From Pseudomonadota bacterium (GTDB lineage Bacteria > Desulfobacterota > Syntrophobacteria > Syntrophobacterales > Syntrophobacteraceae): a DNA stretch of 18,125 nucleotides. The stretch spans positions 1 through 18,125 of the forward strand of contig JAEZHY010000018.1 of NCBI GenBank assembly GCA_023416335.1. Direction: 5' to 3'. Shown in pieces: positions 7,980 to 15,673 of the stretch; positions within the stretch are counted from its first letter, which is position 1, and each line of letters opens with the position of its first letter. A program made the translations under genes and the position numbers. A model generated the notes under the pieces. That model did not search any database. It saw nothing but the letters and a program-made list of their open reading frames with translations, and was not told the origin of the DNA.

Positions 7980-8954
7980 TCACCCTGCCACCGGCGTCAG
8001 CATTTCAGGGTTGTTCGCAACGTCGTCGGCGATCATTTCCAGGAGTTTGCCGAAAATGGGACCCGGCTTGCCGTTTCCGATCATTCTCCCGTCGTACTCG
8101 ACAACGGGAAGGATATTGAAAGATGTCCCGAAAACCAGCATCTCGGAGGCGGCGTATGCCAGCTCTCTCGTGATGTCTGCTTCCGCAACGACCGTGAGTT
8201 CTTTCCCGAGCATCTGCCGTGCCAGCTCCAGCGTCCGAGTGACCGTTATTCCCCGCAACGTGCGAAGGAAGCGGGGGATAAGAAGTTCTCCCTTTCCCGT
8301 CACGATTCCGATATTCTCCGTGGCCCCTTCCGCGAGAAACCCTCTTTCGTCGAGCGAAATGGGATAATCGGCCCCGGTATCGGTCGCCGCCTTTTTCATG
8401 AGCACATTGGGCAGGTAGTTGCAGTTCTTCACGGTTGCGAAATAATCGCTTTTCACCGGGACCCCCACCGTGACGAGGGTAACCCCTTTTTCATACCTTT
8501 CCTTTGGGGTTGGAATGTATTCGGTGACGACTACGTAGAGCTGGCTTCCAACCGTATCGTACGGACTTGCCGTAAAGCTGCCCGGCCCTCTTGAGATGAA
8601 AACCCGGATGATGCAATCCGGCGCATTTCCGGCGCGGACCGTCTCACGGATGATCTCGATGAGGTGGGAGCGGTCCACCGGACATTCCAGCCCCGAAGTT
8701 GCCAGGGAATGCTTCATCCTTTCGAGGTGCCGGTCCAGGGCGTAGATATTCCAGTTAGTACACTTGAATGCCTCGAATATTCCGTCTCCTCTGTGTACCA
8801 GGTGATCGTCAACCGGGACCAGCATAAGCGCCGGATCGATTACAATCCCCTGGTACCAGCTCGAATACATGGCAAGATAACTGGAGAAGTGAGACTGCTT
8901 CGAGGAAATGAGACCATCGATTACCTGATCGAAACTCAAACGGGGTACGGACAT
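7980..8954 (-). CDS. Class IV (fold-type IV) PLP aminotransferase, branched-chain / D-amino-acid type
   Basis: The 324-residue product has the class IV aminotransferase pattern (PF01063). HRGDGIFEAF at 54-63 is the N-terminal active-site strand. VKNCNYLPNVLMKKA at 175-189 has the PLP-binding lysine K176, followed by LAEGATENIGIV (208-218) with the conserved E209. FGTSFNILPV near 275-284 closes the active site. The family includes branched-chain amino acid aminotransferase, D-alanine aminotransferase and 4-amino-4-deoxychorismate lyase; the sequence alone does not decide. A longer reading starts eight codons upstream, but the ATG at 8954 has AGGTGGTG just ahead and is preferred. It diverges from the HAD gene across 283 bp. 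Confidence 0.87.
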   Translation of the reverse strand: MSVPRLSFDQVIDGLISSKQSHFSSYLAMYSSWYQGIVIDPALMLVPVDDHLVHRGDGIFEAFKCTNWNIYALDRHLERMKHSLATSGLECPVDRSHLIEIIRETVRAGNAPDCIIRVFISRGPGSFTASPYDTVGSQLYVVVTEYIPTPKERYEKGVTLVTVGVPVKSDYFATVKNCNYLPNVLMKKAATDTGADYPISLDERGFLAEGATENIGIVTGKGELLIPRFLRTLRGITVTRTLELARQMLGKELTVVAEADITRELAYAASEMLVFGTSFNILPVVEYDGRMIGNGKPGPIFGKLLEMIADDVANNPEMLTPVAG

Positions 8955-9000
8955 GTTCACCACCTGCTCGGGAAGCAACGGCCTCGTGAAGGCTTTACAC

Positions 9001-9029
9001 TTGTTCCCGATGATTCAAAAGTTTACTAT
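9001..9029 (+). promoter_or_regulatory. Candidate sigma-70 promoter for the HAD/USP genes
   Basis: TTGTTC (9001-9006), a 17-base spacer and TACTAT (9024-9029) lie about 210 bp before the HAD start, in the gap shared with the divergent aminotransferase. The -35 is a modest match. No operator-like symmetry is seen around it. Confidence 0.3.
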
Positions 9030-9237
9030 TTTCTTCCAACTGCCCAGGAACGGATGGAAGAAAAGGAATAGCGCAGCGTTCCTTCTTCCGCAACAATTAA
9101 AGCGAAACAAACGGCAAAATAAAGATAAAGCTAAGGATGAGATATCCCAACTCCCTGAACACGAATATCGGAACGAATTCGAGGACATCTATTTCGGTTC
9201 TCCGATTACGAATGCACCGGAGACCAAGGTTATCATA

Positions 9238-9933
9238 ATGAACATCGAATCGATCGTCTTTGATTTCGACGGCACACTGGCGGAACTTCGGCTCGACTTT
9301 GCAGATATGAAAAACCGGTTGAACCTCTTGTCGAAACAGTTTCATCCAATCTCACCGCCTCCTCCCTTTCTGCCGGTCCTGGAATGGGTCGGATGGCTCG
9401 AAGAGAGCATCGGGGAGACGGACGCAATCCTTGCGAAAGATTTCAGGAAAGCAGCCCTTTCGCTCATTGTGGAAATAGAAATGGAAGCTGCCCGAAACGG
9501 ATCGCTCTTTCCTTTTACCCGGCCGCTCCTGATAAAAATTCTGCAGGGAGGAATCAGCACCGCAATCATAACCAGAAACTGCGATTCCGCGGTGCGCTCC
9601 GTATTTCCCGACATCTCCACCTACTGCTCCGCTTTTTTCGCGCGCGACCATGTGCCTTCCCCAAAACCCGATCCCGCGCATCTGATCCGCGCTCTCGAAG
9701 CCATTGGCGCCGACTCCGGGTCAGCCCTTATGGTAGGCGATCATCCTCTCGATATTCAAACCGGCAAGGCCGCCGGGGTCCTGACTGCCGGAGTCTGCAG
9801 CGGCAATACGTCCAGGGAGGTGCTCCTGGAATCCGGGGCCGACTGGGTTGCCGAAAACTGCGAAGAACTTATTAATCTGCTTACCGTAGAAGGGGCGCTC
9901 GGAGGATGCTTCAAACCCGGATTCAATGCTTAA
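9238..9933 (+). CDS. HAD-superfamily hydrolase, phosphoglycolate-phosphatase-like
   Basis: The 231-residue product carries all four HAD motifs in order: DFDGTL with nucleophile D9 and acid D11, IITRN with T112 (motif II), PKPDP with K143 (motif III) and GDHPLD with D168 and D172 (motif IV). The insert between motifs I and II is helical, as in subfamily I (phosphoglycolate phosphatase/beta-phosphoglucomutase type). A cytoplasmic small-molecule phosphatase is likely; the substrate is unknown. The frame stays open upstream to 8953, but that extension has no homologous look and ATG 9238 begins just before motif I with AAGGT seven bases ahead. The universal stress gene follows after 42 bp on the same strand, so they may share a transcript. 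Confidence 0.87.
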   Translation: MNIESIVFDFDGTLAELRLDFADMKNRLNLLSKQFHPISPPPPFLPVLEWVGWLEESIGETDAILAKDFRKAALSLIVEIEMEAARNGSLFPFTRPLLIKILQGGISTAIITRNCDSAVRSVFPDISTYCSAFFARDHVPSPKPDPAHLIRALEAIGADSGSALMVGDHPLDIQTGKAAGVLTAGVCSGNTSREVLLESGADWVAENCEELINLLTVEGALGGCFKPGFNA

Positions 9934-9975
9934 AGTGATAAAGGTCACCTTCAGAACGAGAGGGCGAAAGCATTA

Positions 9976-10926
9976 ATGGAAAATAGCGCAAATCTCCCAA
10001 AGTGCCTGTTGCTCCCGATAGACGGGAGCGACGAATCCCTCAGGCCGATCGAATTCGTGAGCCGGCTCTACCCCGGTGCACACGACGTGAACCTGATCCT
10101 GTGCTATTTCATGCCTCCGCCTCCGCCCGCCCTTTCAGGCATTTATGCCGAATCCGCAGGCCTTGTCAGGAAAAGGAGGGAGTTCCTCGAATCCCGCGCA
10201 AAAGACACTCGCCGGATTTTCGATCGCGCCAAAAATCTTCTTTTGAAGGCGGGTTTTTCGGAAGAACTCATCCATGAACACATTCAGCAGAAAGAAATGA
10301 CAGTAGCCCGACATGCCTGCCTGCTGGCCGATACGAAAAAGGTGGATGCAATCCTGGTGCAAAAGAGAATATCGAGCAGCCTGGAGGGCTTTCTACGGGG
10401 GACTTCTCCCTCCACACTCCTGCAGCACTGTCTGTCCAGTCCGATCTGGTTCACCGAAGGCGAGGTCGATGCCGGGAGCGCGGCAATTTGCATTTTCAAT
10501 GAAGACACCTCGTTGCGCATCGCCGACCATGCCGCTTTCATGCTTGCCGGTACACGTACCGACATCACCCTCCTGCATGCGTCCCGATCCGTGCAGAGGC
10601 CGGTTTCCTGCGGACGTTCAGACAAACCCGGCGAACTTTCACGATGGGCGGCCACGCCCGCAGGTCGGGAGATAATGCCGTATCTCACAAAGGCGGCCGA
10701 CATAGTCATGGATTACGGAGTGGAAGAGAGCAGGATCCAGATAACGGTGATTCCCAGCAAAGGCGATGCCGCATCCGAGATTCTCGCCTGGTGCCGCGAA
10801 ACCGGGACCGCCATAATCGGGCTCGGACACTCCCAACCTGAAGGCATCTGGAGCTTCCTCAGGACTTCCGTAACCAGGAAGATCCTCGATGAATTCAGAA
10901 ATATGGCCGTTTGGGTCACGCAATAG
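9976..10926 (+). CDS. Tandem universal stress protein (two UspA domains, degenerate ATP motif)
   Basis: The 316-residue product shows two UspA-like halves. The first (about 8-160) opens with CLLLPIDGSDESL, including the D16-G17-S18 turn, and has VDAILVQKRISSS near its end. The second (about 168-316) has a weaker first strand (AAICIFNEDTSL) and ends with IIGLGHSQPEGIWSFLRTSVTRKIL. The usual ATP-binding signature, Gly-x2-Gly-x9-Gly-Ser, is altered in both halves (RGTS at 141-144; LRTS at 295-298), so it may not bind ATP in the normal way. It has no signal peptide or membrane segment. An AGAGGG lies about 12-17 bases before the ATG. The last 11 bp overlap the convergent secreted-protein gene. 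Confidence 0.8.
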   Translation: MENSANLPKCLLLPIDGSDESLRPIEFVSRLYPGAHDVNLILCYFMPPPPPALSGIYAESAGLVRKRREFLESRAKDTRRIFDRAKNLLLKAGFSEELIHEHIQQKEMTVARHACLLADTKKVDAILVQKRISSSLEGFLRGTSPSTLLQHCLSSPIWFTEGEVDAGSAAICIFNEDTSLRIADHAAFMLAGTRTDITLLHASRSVQRPVSCGRSDKPGELSRWAATPAGREIMPYLTKAADIVMDYGVEESRIQITVIPSKGDAASEILAWCRETGTAIIGLGHSQPEGIWSFLRTSVTRKILDEFRNMAVWVTQ

Positions 10927-11731
10927 AATGGTTAATTCGATTCAATTCTTGACTCTTTTCAGGACGCACTTCGTATCGTCCAGGGGCAGTCGTAAGGCCC
11001 CCCACCAGTTGATCGTTGTCCAGATGCAGTTCCAGTTCCTGGTGCCGCATATAAATCGAGAGATGGATTACGCCGTTTTTCCTCTTTATGCTCGCGTGCC
11101 TTGTCCAGGTTTTTTCTGCTATCGCCTCTCTGGGCAAAAGCGCTTTTGCCGTGCCCGTATAGGCAATTCCCAGAGTCAACGTCACCAGCAGCTCATTCTT
11201 TTTATCGGCTTCCACGGTAAGTTTTGCATCGCGGGAACGCTTCCCGTGCTTGTCGGGAGTCCATTCCCAATAGCCGACCCACTGCCCGATAAATGTGGAC
11301 AGGTCCGGCTTCCTGCTTACCGTGAACGGATTGGAAGAAACGGTATTGGTTGTTTTGAACGGTTCACTCTCCCCGTATTCGATCTTCAGTTTCAACAATG
11401 AAGCGGCGTTTGGCTTGCCTACTGACGTGCGGATCAGAATGGAGTTCTCGGTTACCGTAAAACGGCTCTCATCTGCAGGCTTGCTTTTTGAACCGGTCTT
11501 CCTGTCCGTTCCTTCGATCTGCCACTCGAAGGTCTTTATCAGCTTTTCAAGTTTTTCCGGGCTGAGCGAGGAGGTGAAGAAAACCTCCACCATAAAACCC
11601 TGTTCCGCGAAAACTTCGTCCGGCGCCCGAATTCCTGTGAGGGCCAGTTCGGACAGCGGCGCTCCCGAAGCGAGCAGAGGGGTGCAGAGGGCTAAAAGGA
11701 CGACTGACAAAGCCAATGCCGGGCATCTCAT
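10916..11731 (-). CDS. Secreted protein of unknown function with signal peptide
   Basis: The 271-residue product starts with a clear Sec signal: MRCPALALSVVLLALC then TPLLASGAP, with likely cleavage near residue 23-25. The cysteine is not in a standard lipobox, so a soluble periplasmic or secreted protein is more likely than a lipoprotein. The mature part looks like two beta-rich halves, one around FMVEVFFTSSLSPEKLEK and one around FIGQWVGYWEWTPDKHGK. The latter has the look of a small beta-barrel or lipocalin-like stretch, but I recognise no family. The reading frame could begin with GTG at 11734. The GGAGG at 11741-11737 is only 2 bases from that codon and 5 from the ATG at 11731, so the ATG is preferred. 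It is convergent with the universal stress gene. Confidence 0.72.
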   Translation of the reverse strand: MRCPALALSVVLLALCTPLLASGAPLSELALTGIRAPDEVFAEQGFMVEVFFTSSLSPEKLEKLIKTFEWQIEGTDRKTGSKSKPADESRFTVTENSILIRTSVGKPNAASLLKLKIEYGESEPFKTTNTVSSNPFTVSRKPDLSTFIGQWVGYWEWTPDKHGKRSRDAKLTVEADKKNELLVTLTLGIAYTGTAKALLPREAIAEKTWTRHASIKRKNGVIHLSIYMRHQELELHLDNDQLVGGLTTAPGRYEVRPEKSQELNRINHSIA

Positions 11732-11734
11732 CAC

Positions 11735-12210
11735 ATCCTCCCTTGAAGAAGCTGCATTACTGAGAATCTACCCAAAAAAACGAATCCGCATTTTTGCGGG
11801 GTGACAAAAGGCCTGCCGGAATAGATTGGATGCACACAGATTCAGGATTGCTATGACGAAGAGCGATCAGGATACGATCATATCCGCATAGCGTCAACGT
11901 ATATTGACGGTCTTGAGGCCACATGTAAAATTCGCGGATTGAAAGCATCGGTATCCGATCCGAGTCTTCCTGTAATCGCACTGATTGCTCATGCCATGGA
12001 AGGTTATCGCGAGAGGTGCCTGGAGGCAGGCAGCATTGGAAAGACACGGGCTGTCTGCTTCCCGTAAAAAGGGGATCAACCTTGCCAATTTGGATCGAAT
12101 AATTAGAAAGGCAATGGCGGCAGAGACAAAAGCGGCAGGCAAAAGGGCTTTGGCGCGTGCAGGCATCTTTTGCCCTGTATCCTCCACACCCGTGGCGAGA
12201 GGAGGGGAGA
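11735..12210. other. Intergenic region between secreted protein and DUF1614 genes
   Basis: Most of this 476-bp divergent gap is the receiver-domain relic. Besides it, ccgca-tttt-tgcgg at 11792-11805 is a small hairpin; on the minus strand a T-run follows five bases later, so it looks like a weak terminator read towards the secreted-protein gene. The promoters for both flanking genes must lie here, but I could not assign them. Confidence 0.4.
11825..12135 (+). pseudogene. Relic of a response-regulator receiver domain, frameshifted
   Basis: Reading the plus strand from 11825 gives a frame with no start, containing SGYDHIRIASTYIDGLEAT and then LPVIALIAHAMEGYRERC and LEAG before a stop at 12065. 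This matches the second half of a two-component receiver domain: the expected pattern is GYDLILMDVQMP.MDGLEAT, PIIALTAHAM.GDREKCLEAG. The segment that should carry the phosphorylated aspartate (LMDVQMP) has been lost or rewritten. A one-base shift brings GINLANLDRIIRKAMAAE (about 12070-12123), the normal C-terminal tail of such domains, back into reading. The relic therefore lacks the N-terminal third, the key Asp and an unbroken frame. It lies in the gap before the DUF1614 gene. Any parent kinase or hybrid histidine kinase is gone. Confidence 0.72.
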
Positions 12211-12909
12211 ATGCATTATTTCCCGGTTACACTTCCTTTTTTATTCTTTCTGGTTTTACTTTTTATATTCCTGGTAGTGCTGATAGAGGTACGCATTCTC
12301 AGTTATGCGTACGAGAGGATCGGGATCAGCAGACGTTATATTTTTCTGCTGTTGATCGTCTCGCTGCTGGGTACCTACTTCAACATTCCCGTCTATCAGT
12401 TTGCCCCTGAACAAGTGGTTTCCGGAGCCCAGATTGATTTTTTCGGCAGCCGCTATGTCATCCCAATGGTTGGTGAGTGGCGGGGGCCGATCGTTGCCGT
12501 AAATGTCGGCGGAGCCGTGATCCCGACCCTGCTTTCGCTTTACCTGCTATTGAAGAACAAGTTCTACCTGAGTGCTTTGGCCGGTGTAGCCCTGGTCACG
12601 ATAGTGGTCCACTTTCTCGCGTATCCGGTGAGAGGACTTGGAATTGCCGAGCCCCTTTTCGTGCCCCCCCTGATCGCAACTGCGGCGGGACTGATTTTTG
12701 CCAGGAAAGCCGCTCCGGCGCTTGCGTACATTTCCGGAACCCTGGGGACCCTAATCGGTGCCGACCTCATGAACATGGACAAGGTTCGGGGACTGGGTGC
12801 TCCGATAGTCTCAATAGGCGGAGCCGGTACTTTTGACGGAATCTTCTTGACGGGAATTGTGTCGGTGCTGCTTGCCGCCCTCTTTTCAAGAAAAGGTGGA
12901 GTGGAGTGA
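12211..12909 (+). CDS. DUF1614 family integral membrane protein
   Basis: The 232-residue product is very hydrophobic, with about six to seven membrane segments (roughly 5-30, 42-60, 95-114, 118-140, 148-165, 170-186, 208-226). It has the glycine-rich motifs typical of DUF1614 (PF07758): NVGGAVIP at 98-105, GTLIGADL near 179-185 and GGAGTFDGIF at 203-212. The family occurs in archaea and anaerobic bacteria and has no settled function; the motifs between helices suggest transport. An in-frame extension back to 12157 exists, but ATG 12211 has GAGGAGGGG immediately upstream and starts the first helix. It is followed after 60 bp by the ABC transporter gene on the same strand. Confidence 0.83.
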   Translation: MHYFPVTLPFLFFLVLLFIFLVVLIEVRILSYAYERIGISRRYIFLLLIVSLLGTYFNIPVYQFAPEQVVSGAQIDFFGSRYVIPMVGEWRGPIVAVNVGGAVIPTLLSLYLLLKNKFYLSALAGVALVTIVVHFLAYPVRGLGIAEPLFVPPLIATAAGLIFARKAAPALAYISGTLGTLIGADLMNMDKVRGLGAPIVSIGGAGTFDGIFLTGIVSVLLAALFSRKGGVE

Positions 12910-12969
12910 AAATCGGGAAGAACTCTCTTTGGCTTATTCAATTATAGGACCAAACAAATTGGGGTTTAG

Positions 12970-14712
12970 ATGAGATCTGAATTCTTAAGCAAGTTTCTGG
13001 TGCTGGCTTTGCCTTACTGGAGATCCGAAGATAAGTGGAAGGCCTGCGGACTGCTTGCTGCAATTGTCGCGATGAACCTGGGCATGGTCTATATCCAGGT
13101 CCTTGTAAACGTGTGGATAAGGGAGTTCTATGATATCCTGCAGAGTCTGGACAAGGCTAAATTCGTAAGTGAGATACTCCGTTTTTGCTTTTTGGCCGGA
13201 GCTTATATCGCCCAGGCCGTCTATATGCTCTACCTGAGCCAGATGCTCCAGATCCGGTGGCGAAAATGGCTGACAGGGCGGTATCTGCAAAACTGGCTTT
13301 CAAATCAGGCATATTATCGAATCTCGTTTGCCGAATCAAAGACCGATAACCCGGACCAGCGAATCAGCGAGGACATCAACTCATTCATCGAACTGACCAT
13401 AAACCTTGGTACGAACCTTTTGAATTCCGTGGCCACGCTGGTGTCCTTTCTGGCCATCCTGTGGCAATTGTCCGGAGTACTTGATATCCCGATTTCGAAG
13501 GATTTTGTGCTGCATGTGCCGGGATACATGGTCTGGGCGGCCCTCATTTACTCCGTTCTGGGGACATGGTTGACAATGTGGATTGGAAATCCTCTGGTTC
13601 TTTTGAATTTCAACCAGCAGCGTTTCGAAGCGGATTTTCGGTTCAGCATGGTGAGAATACGCGAAAACAGTGAGTCCATCGCGCTCTACAGGGGCGAGAA
13701 GCAGGAGGGAGGGCATCTCAAGGGTCGATTCAACATTCTCATGGATAATTTCTGGAAAATCATGAGGAGGCAAAAGCGGCTGTCCTGGCTTACGAACGGC
13801 TACAGCCAGGCCGCCGTGATCTTCCCTGTACTGCTGGCCGCTCCGCGCTTTTTCTCCGGGCAAATGCACCTGGGAGGTCTCATGCAGACGGTCAGTGCGT
13901 TCGCCGCCGTACAGGGAGCACTTTCCTATCTCGTAAGCAGTTACACGACGATTGCGAGGTGGCATGCCGTGATCGACCGGCTCGTCGGTTTTTCAAAGGT
14001 CTTGGACCGTCTGGAGAGCAGCGAACTGCCGCGCTGCGAAAGGGGACCGGCCAACGGAAGCACGATCAAAACCGACTCCCTCAGCATTTTCCTGCCGGAC
14101 GGGAAATTGCTCATCGACAAGCTCAGCTTGAATATAGAACCAGCAAGTCATTTGATCATTACCGGACCGTCCGGCTGCGGGAAGAGTACCCTTGTTCGCA
14201 CTCTCGCCGGAATATGGCCGTTCTGTAACGGGGAAATTATCTGGCCCGATTCGTCTTCAGTGATGTTTCTCCCCCAAAAGCCTTACCTTCCGCTGGGGAC
14301 ATTGCGTGAAATTTTGTGCTATCCGAGTCCGAACGGATTCCATACGGGGGAACTCGAGCAGGCAATGCATCAGTGCGGTTTGGACTATCTTATAGGAGAT
14401 ATGGATAAAAACGGTGACTGGTCGCACGCTCTTTCCCTGGGTGAGCAGCAGCGCCTGGCATTTGCAAGGGTGATGCTCGCCCAACCCGATTTCATTTTTC
14501 TGGACGAAGCCACAGCGTCCCTTGATGAGGATTCGGAGGCAAAGCTTTATGCACTGCTCCGGAGCAGGCTGCCGCACGCCGCCGTAACGAGCGTGGGGCA
14601 TCGAAGTACTCTGCTGGCCTGGCACTCCGATAGACTCTCATTCAATGGGGACGGCACCTGGGTGCAGTCGGTGGTTCCCGTGAGCGGAAACGAGACCCAT
14701 AAGGGAGCCTGA
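12970..14712 (+). CDS. SbmA/BacA-like (YddA/ABCD-type) ABC transporter, fused permease and ATPase
   Basis: The 580-residue product has an N-terminal transmembrane domain (about 20-340) of the ABC_membrane_2 type (PF06472), with WYFWLT-like RWRKWLTGRYLQNWL at 97-110 and NPDQRISEDI at 127-136, hallmarks of the SbmA/BacA-YddA-ABCD group. The C-terminal ATPase domain carries Walker A GPSGCGKST (399-407), Q-loop Q436, signature LSLGEQQR (488-495), Walker B FIFLDE (508-513) and H-loop H544, so it should be active. The protein would work as a homodimer in the inner membrane. Related proteins move B12, peptides or very-long-chain acyl-CoA. TTGGGG lies about 6 bases before the ATG. It is sandwiched between DUF1614 and DUF2127 membrane genes. 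Confidence 0.9.
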   Translation: MRSEFLSKFLVLALPYWRSEDKWKACGLLAAIVAMNLGMVYIQVLVNVWIREFYDILQSLDKAKFVSEILRFCFLAGAYIAQAVYMLYLSQMLQIRWRKWLTGRYLQNWLSNQAYYRISFAESKTDNPDQRISEDINSFIELTINLGTNLLNSVATLVSFLAILWQLSGVLDIPISKDFVLHVPGYMVWAALIYSVLGTWLTMWIGNPLVLLNFNQQRFEADFRFSMVRIRENSESIALYRGEKQEGGHLKGRFNILMDNFWKIMRRQKRLSWLTNGYSQAAVIFPVLLAAPRFFSGQMHLGGLMQTVSAFAAVQGALSYLVSSYTTIARWHAVIDRLVGFSKVLDRLESSELPRCERGPANGSTIKTDSLSIFLPDGKLLIDKLSLNIEPASHLIITGPSGCGKSTLVRTLAGIWPFCNGEIIWPDSSSVMFLPQKPYLPLGTLREILCYPSPNGFHTGELEQAMHQCGLDYLIGDMDKNGDWSHALSLGEQQRLAFARVMLAQPDFIFLDEATASLDEDSEAKLYALLRSRLPHAAVTSVGHRSTLLAWHSDRLSFNGDGTWVQSVVPVSGNETHKGA

Positions 14713-14737
14713 TGCAAAACGATCGAACCGGGCGGGA

Positions 14738-15241
14738 ATGGATATCGTGAGAAAAGGCAAAATTCTCCACAAGGCATTCGTGATCGGTATCCTATTCAAA
14801 GGTATCGACGGGGTACTGGAGATCATCGGCGGACTGGCGCTCTTGCTGATTCCTCCCCAGTCCCTCGACAGCTGGCTCCGGTCGATAATTCAACACGAGC
14901 TTTCGGAGGACCCGGGCGATTTCATGGCCAATCATCTCGCGAACTGGGCTCAGCATTTGTCGATGGCGTCAATTTCCTTTATAGCCATCTACCTGCTCGC
15001 TCACGGCGTGATAAAAACCTTCATAGCGGCCTTCTTGCTGAAGCGAAAAATCTGGGCCTATCACATCGGAATAGCTTTCTTTATCCTGTTTATCGCCTAC
15101 CAGCTCTATCGCTACACTCATACCCACTCGGCATGGCTGATTGTGCTTTCCGTTTTCGATGCCGTCCTCATTTACCTGACCTGGAACGAATACAGGCGAG
15201 TCAGGGAATCGGGGCTCTTTGAGGATCGGCGGCATGGCTGA
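14738..15241 (+). CDS. DUF2127 family integral membrane protein
   Basis: The 167-residue product has four predicted membrane segments (about 14-40, 74-100, 105-125 and 131-148), with KGIDGVLEIIGGLALLL near the N-terminus and LLAHGVIKTFIAAFLLKRKIWAY in the middle. This is the pattern of DUF2127 (PF09900), a small membrane family without known activity. The ATG has GGGCGGGA just ahead. It starts 25 bp after the ABC transporter stop, so the two are almost certainly cotranscribed. Confidence 0.8.
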   Translation: MDIVRKGKILHKAFVIGILFKGIDGVLEIIGGLALLLIPPQSLDSWLRSIIQHELSEDPGDFMANHLANWAQHLSMASISFIAIYLLAHGVIKTFIAAFLLKRKIWAYHIGIAFFILFIAYQLYRYTHTHSAWLIVLSVFDAVLIYLTWNEYRRVRESGLFEDRRHG

Positions 15242-15250
15242 TTCAGTCTT

Positions 15251-15285
15251 CCCTGGGAACCCCGGTTCTGGAAGCTCCAGCTTCC
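15251..15285. repeat. Dispersed hairpin repeat, inverted copy
   Basis: Just after the DUF2127 stop, ccctgggaaccccggttctggaagctcc reads, on the other strand, like the repeat at 17541-17584 (ggagcttcc then a ggttccca core). It includes its own perfect hairpin, ggaagct-cc-agcttcc, at 15270-15285. It could help end transcription of the membrane-gene group, but no T-run follows. Confidence 0.6.
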
Positions 15286-15331
15286 ACGCCGGCACTTGAC
15301 GTGACAGCGTGGAGGATGACTGACCAACCAT

Positions 15332-15360
15332 TTGACGTTCAGGGAAAAAATTCGTAAAAT
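15332..15360 (+). promoter_or_regulatory. Sigma-70 promoter of the toxin-antitoxin pair
   Basis: TTGACG at 15332-15337, exactly 17 bases, then TAAAAT at 15355-15360 is a close match to consensus. It lies 32 bp upstream of the antitoxin start codon. Its -10 box overlaps the operator-like palindrome, which suggests repression by the antitoxin or antitoxin-toxin complex. Confidence 0.72.
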
Positions 15361-15379
15361 ATGATTATCATATTTTGCG
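15353..15379. promoter_or_regulatory. Operator-like palindrome for autoregulation
   Basis: The core aaaatatga-tta-tcatatttt (15356-15376) is a perfect odd palindrome, extended by cgt and gcg on the two sides with one mismatch. It covers the -10 box and ends right at the GAAGGA ribosome site (15379-15384). Phd/YefM-type antitoxins bind short palindromes at their own promoter, so this is the likely binding site. Confidence 0.7.
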
Positions 15380-15391
15380 AAGGATCGGACT

Positions 15392-15673
15392 ATGCGGCCG
15401 GATATCAATGCCACCGATGCGGTGAGAAATTTCTCCGAACTCTTAAACAATGTTAAATATCGGGGGCACCGCTACAGGATCGTTCGCGGAGGAAAGCCGG
15501 CGGCAGATCTCGTTCCGGTTGATGAGGCCGATTCTCCCAGGTTGCTCGCCGATCTTGAAGAAATCTTTCAAATGCTGCCGCATCTTGATCCTGACGATCT
15601 GAGTTTCGCCGACGATATACTGGACGCAATCGCAGCCCAACCATCTCTTCCCGGCGATACCCCATGGGAGTAA
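15392..15673 (+). CDS. Phd/YefM-family antitoxin
   Basis: The 93-residue product begins MRPDINATDAVRNFSELLNNV, the typical Phd/YefM N-terminal DNA-binding fold, with YRIVRGGKPAADLVPV continuing the beta sheet. The acidic C-terminal part (about 50-93, with DPDDLSFADDILDAI) should wrap and neutralise the toxin. GAAGGA lies 7 bases before the ATG. The stop codon lies 10 bp inside the toxin gene, so the two are translationally coupled. As in other type II modules, it probably represses its own promoter with the toxin as co-repressor. Confidence 0.88.
   Translation: MRPDINATDAVRNFSELLNNVKYRGHRYRIVRGGKPAADLVPVDEADSPRLLADLEEIFQMLPHLDPDDLSFADDILDAIAAQPSLPGDTPWE

Noticed and set aside
8664..9071. A 135-codon plus-strand frame over the aminotransferase start
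   Set aside because: It is mostly antisense to the aminotransferase gene and has no family features.
8953..9237. N-terminal extension of the HAD protein by 95 residues
   Set aside because: The extra part is low-complexity and basic, covers the divergent promoter region, and the internal ATG has a ribosome site directly before motif I.
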